Part shown: piece by piece, positions 22,006-23,856 of the stretch | How the letters are laid out: each line of letters opens with the position of its first letter | Numbering within the stretch: position 1 is the first letter of the stretch | Origin: B73-G16 sp964448445 | GTDB lineage: Bacteria; Desulfobacterota; B13-G15 | Reading direction: 5' to 3' | Length of the DNA stretch: 23,856 nt | Assembly: GCA_964448445.1 (NCBI GenBank) | Contig: CAYVAU010000019.1 | Location: 1-23,856 of the forward strand | Translations under genes and position numbers: made by a program | Notes under the pieces: generated by a model | What the model was told of the DNA's origin: nothing | The model's database searches: none | The model's input: only the letters and a program-made list of their open reading frames with translations

Positions 22006-22439
22006 GTGAAAGTACCGCTCCTTTTGGCCTTTCTGGCAGGGGTTGGCAGTTTCTTCTCCCCGTGTATCCTCCCCCTTTTGCCTGTTTATCTTTCGGCCAT
22101 AACAGGTATGAGGCCCGGAGGGAGGAAGGTCTTTTTATCGGCCCTTTCCTCACCGGGGCCGCCTATGCCTTCGGTTGGTCTCCCTGTGTGGTGCCCATCC
22201 TGGGGGCAATACTGACCTATACGGCGACCACTCAGGACCCCCGCGGGGGAGGCCTCCTTCTTGGGGCTTATTCCCTGGGGATGTCCCTGCCCTTTCTGGG
22301 CATGGCCCTTTTCTGGGGCAGGATCCTCGAGGTGCTGACGCGGTTTAAAAAGGTCACCAAGTATGCGACCTGGGGGATGTCGATCTTGCTCGGAGGGGTT
22401 GGTCTATGGTTGATCTGCGAAGGCGTAAGGGCATTGTGA
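22006..22439 (+). pseudogene. ccdA: ccdA-like thiol-disulfide transporter, broken by internal deletion and frameshift
   Basis: CcdA proteins pass electrons from thioredoxin across the membrane through two Cys, in TM1 and TM4. Here the first frame (GTG at 22006) gives LLAFLAGVGSFFSPCILPLLPVYLSAITGM, i.e. TM1 with its SPC, then runs out in a stop near 22215. The remainder continues in the -1 frame from about 22125: FIGPFLTGAAYAFGWSPCVVPILG (TM4 with its Cys), YSLGMSLPFLGMALF (TM5) and a last segment ending VGLWLICEGVRAL. The region for TM2 and TM3, about 65 codons in normal ~230-residue relatives, is missing at the junction. So roughly 200 bp (not a multiple of three) appear lost. It may be a real lesion or an assembly error. 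The frame is otherwise clean, which suggests a recent event. Confidence 0.75.
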
Positions 22440-22840
22440 TCCTTCTTTGGCTATGGGCCTTCGTCATTGGCTGTCAGAGGGAGGCCTTCACGGCGGAAAG
22501 GATCAAGTGGAAGCCTTATGATGAGGCCATCGCGGAGGGGAAGGAGACGGGCAAACCTGTCTTCATCCTCTTTGTGAGCAGGGGGTGTCCGAGTTGTGAA
22601 CAACTGGAGGAGACCTTAAAGGATCCCGAGATAACGCGTCTGCTGAACGAGGAGTTTCTCCCAGTCAGGATCGAGGCGGAGAGGAACCCCGAATTGATCC
22701 TGCATTTTCGCGTTTACGGTTTTCCGACCATGTGGTTTTATCGCAGAGGCGATCTCATCGGTCCGGTGGTGGGGTATTTGCCTTGCGGACATTTGCGCAA
22801 GTTGCTCCTTCACGTCCTTGGGGCAGGAAATTCCCCATAG
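22406..22840 (+). CDS. thioredoxin-fold lipoprotein (DsbD-gamma/thioredoxin_7-like)
   Basis: A 144-residue exported protein. The N-terminus has Arg/Lys residues, a hydrophobic stretch and a lipobox ending VIGC at residue 23, so it should be lipid-anchored on the periplasmic side. The mature part starts with a KWKPYDEAIAEGKETGKPV segment (core YDEAIAEGKETGKP) typical of DUF255/thioredoxin_7-type folds, then the redox motif CPSC and YGFPTMWFY with the cis-Pro. The ATG has GGAGGGG seven bases upstream and overlaps the ccdA-like frame by 34 bp, so it was designed to be co-translated with CcdA, from which it would take electrons to keep periplasmic thiols reduced. With ccdA apparently broken, its electron donor is uncertain. 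It stops 4 bp before the converging TPR gene. Confidence 0.85.
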   Translation: MVDLRRRKGIVILLWLWAFVIGCQREAFTAERIKWKPYDEAIAEGKETGKPVFILFVSRGCPSCEQLEETLKDPEITRLLNEEFLPVRIEAERNPELILHFRVYGFPTMWFYRRGDLIGPVVGYLPCGHLRKLLLHVLGAGNSP

Positions 22841-22844
22841 CGAT

Positions 22845-23498
22845 TCAAAGGCCGAGCTCCTTGAGCCTCATCCTGACAAACAGCTCGATCTCACCGGAGG
22901 GGAGCAGCGGCAGGACCTTTTCGTATGCCTTTATGGCTTCCTGGCTCCGGCCCAACCGGTCCAGCGTCATGGCCTCTTTGAGGAGGGCGTAAGCGTCAAG
23001 CCATCCCCTACCCTCCCTGCCACATGCCCGGAAGTCCTCAAGGGCCTCCTCGTGGTGACCCTTTGCCAGCATCACATCCCCCAACAGACAGAAGGCCTCG
23101 GCCTTGAGGGTAGGTGGCCCCCTTTTGATGACCATCCGCAGATCCCCTTCTGCCTCATCCCACTGTCCCCTGTCCATGAACTCCCTGCCACGGAAGTAAC
23201 GGGCGAGGATGGAGGAAGGGACGTTGGGGTAGTTCTCTATGATGTTTCCGAGGGCTAAAATCCTCTCCTCGGATTCGGAAAGGGAGAGGGCCTTCGACAG
23301 CAAGAAAGAGGCCGTCTCTTCTTTCTTTATCTGCGCCCTTTTGTAGCTGTACAAGGCCAATCCACAGGCCACCACCACGACAAAGCCAAATATTATCCAC
23401 TTCTTGTAGCCGATTACGAAGTTGACAAACCTCTCGAGATTCTCGCGAAGTGCCTCAAATTCCCTGAGTTCTCCTTCCGCAGGAGGCCTCTTGGCCAT
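22845..23498 (-). CDS. membrane-anchored TPR protein (YfgM-like)
   Basis: A 217-residue protein with a short cytoplasmic N-terminus, one transmembrane segment near residues 33-52 (WIIFGFVVVVACGLALYSY) and a C-terminal domain of tetratricopeptide-like helix pairs, such as ARYFRGREFMDRGQWDEAEG (core FRGREFMDRGQWDEAE), AEAFCLLGDVMLAKGHHEEAL (core LGDVMLAKGHHEEAL) and LDRLGRSQEAIKAYEKVLP. This matches the tetratricopeptide_2-like family of YfgM, an ancillary SecYEG/periplasmic chaperone partner in enterobacteria; the role here is inferred from architecture. The frame extends upstream to 23669, but the ATG at 23498 lies 9 nt after a near-perfect promoter, so the extension is untranscribed from it and is rejected. 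Confidence 0.82.
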   Translation of the reverse strand: MAKRPPAEGELREFEALRENLERFVNFVIGYKKWIIFGFVVVVACGLALYSYKRAQIKKEETASFLLSKALSLSESEERILALGNIIENYPNVPSSILARYFRGREFMDRGQWDEAEGDLRMVIKRGPPTLKAEAFCLLGDVMLAKGHHEEALEDFRACGREGRGWLDAYALLKEAMTLDRLGRSQEAIKAYEKVLPLLPSGEIELFVRMRLKELGL

Positions 23499-23507
23499 GG
23501 TTTTGCC

Positions 23508-23536
23508 TTTATAGTACTTTGCCCTCTGCGTGTCAA
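23508..23536 (-). promoter_or_regulatory. strong promoter of the TPR gene, near-leaderless
   Basis: On the minus strand a perfect TTGACA (23531-23536), a 17-nt spacer and TATAAA (23508-23513), then 9 nt to the ATG at 23498. This is the best promoter match in the window. The only Shine-Dalgarno-like bases (AAAGG) overlap the -10 and would not be transcribed. Confidence 0.75.
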
Positions 23537-23649
23537 TCGATGGTCTGGATCTATAGGTGCATGAGGAACAATTCTTCCCTTCTCTGGGTTTGGGTCGAAA
23601 GATACCCTTCTCCGGTGGGTATCCTTCGAACGGCGTTACCTTGAGCCTC

Positions 23650-23846
23650 TCAAGCCGCCCTCTTTTCAACCTCTTTCAGAACCTTGTTTAAGACTCCCTG
23701 GGTTTCCTCCTTGATCTTGTCGAAGGAATGGGGGGTAGGCCCGGCGCGTGGAGGCCATCGAGGATCTCCCCTTCCTTGAACAGCTTCAGGATCCTCAGCC
23801 TGGGTTCATCCGAAAGGGCCTTGAGGGTCTCTTGCAACTGATGCAT
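23650..23846 (-). pseudogene. decayed ArsR-type regulator fragment
   Basis: From an ATG at 23846 the frame reads MHQLQETLKALSDEPRLRILKLFKEGE, the classical ArsR N-terminal helix signature (core LSDEPRLRILKL). It then departs from the family: the expected ELC...VSxHL recognition helix and wing are missing, and this frame ends at 23688. Another frame picks up with SFDKIKEETQGVLNKVLKEVE and ends with TGA at 23650. The length between the ATG and that stop is 197 nt, one base short of a whole number of codons. The simplest reading is an ArsR-type gene with an internal deletion and frameshift; an intact, unrelated 52-residue protein is the alternative. Only 10 bp are available upstream. Confidence 0.4.
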
Positions 23847-23856
23847 CGTCAATCCA

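Noticed and set aside
22100..22150. Programmed -1 frameshift joining the two halves of ccdA
   Set aside because: The site CTTTTTA is not a proper slippery heptamer, and a frameshift would still leave out TM2-TM3. A deletion explains both facts.
23499..23669. N-terminal extension of the TPR protein to 23669
   Set aside because: The extension contains a near-perfect promoter and non-conserved sequence; the ATG at 23498 fits promoter spacing and the family start.
1..23856. CRISPR array, tRNA, rRNA, insertion sequence or att site
   Set aside because: No regular direct repeats with spacers, no T-loop GGTTCRANYC in a gene-free gap, and no transposase or integrase frame were found.

Overview
This is a 23.9 kb piece of a bacterial chromosome, moderately GC-rich by eye. 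The content suggests an anaerobe of the Desulfobacterota (deltaproteobacterial) type, possibly thermophilic: an indolepyruvate:ferredoxin oxidoreductase, a DUF39 homocysteine-biosynthesis protein, a bifunctional-nuclease (BFN) protein, a TIGR03960-type radical SAM protein, a zinc-ribbon L28 and the non-mevalonate isoprenoid enzyme IspG. This placement is inference from gene content only. No transposase, integrase, CRISPR array, rRNA or tRNA was seen, so this is mostly core genome.

Layout, left to right. The 3' end of gyrA is followed by rpmB, which runs tail-to-tail into a minus-strand bifunctional (p)ppGpp synthetase/hydrolase. A minus-strand operon (zinc-ribbon protein, iorA, iorB) ends at a clear terminator. 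A CDP-alcohol phosphatidyltransferase (+) converges with a minus-strand housekeeping operon, cca-coaD-ispG. Divergent from that is a + operon of a DUF2007-like protein, a class II aldolase and a transaldolase/fructose-6-phosphate aldolase, then the single DUF39 gene. Next comes a + operon of a ClpX-like AAA+ unfoldase, a DnaJ-type co-chaperone and the BFN protein, converging with a large radical SAM gene (-). Divergent from it is a + operon of a compact histone-deacetylase-fold enzyme, gmhA and a deoxyhypusine-synthase-like protein. A + thiol-redox cluster follows: ArsR-type regulator, a small FmdB-type zinc ribbon, thioredoxin, a broken ccdA and a thioredoxin-fold lipoprotein. The right edge holds a membrane-anchored TPR protein (-) and what looks like a decayed ArsR-type gene (-).

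Three things stand out. First, several genes at the head of transcription units have a sigma70-like -10 hexamer only 7-11 nt before the start codon (four of them exactly 9 nt), with no usable Shine-Dalgarno. This implies near-leaderless transcripts, whereas operon-internal genes have good Shine-Dalgarno sequences. Second, the ClpX-like unfoldase lacks the ClpX zinc domain, keeps the GYVG pore loop and the IGF ClpP-docking motif, carries what looks like a second degenerate copy of the AAA+ lid domain, and is translationally coupled to a DnaJ-type protein. Third, the radical SAM promoter has a perfect 17-nt inverted repeat exactly filling the -35/-10 spacer. The genome is compact, with three tail-to-tail coding overlaps of 26, 50 and 44 bp.
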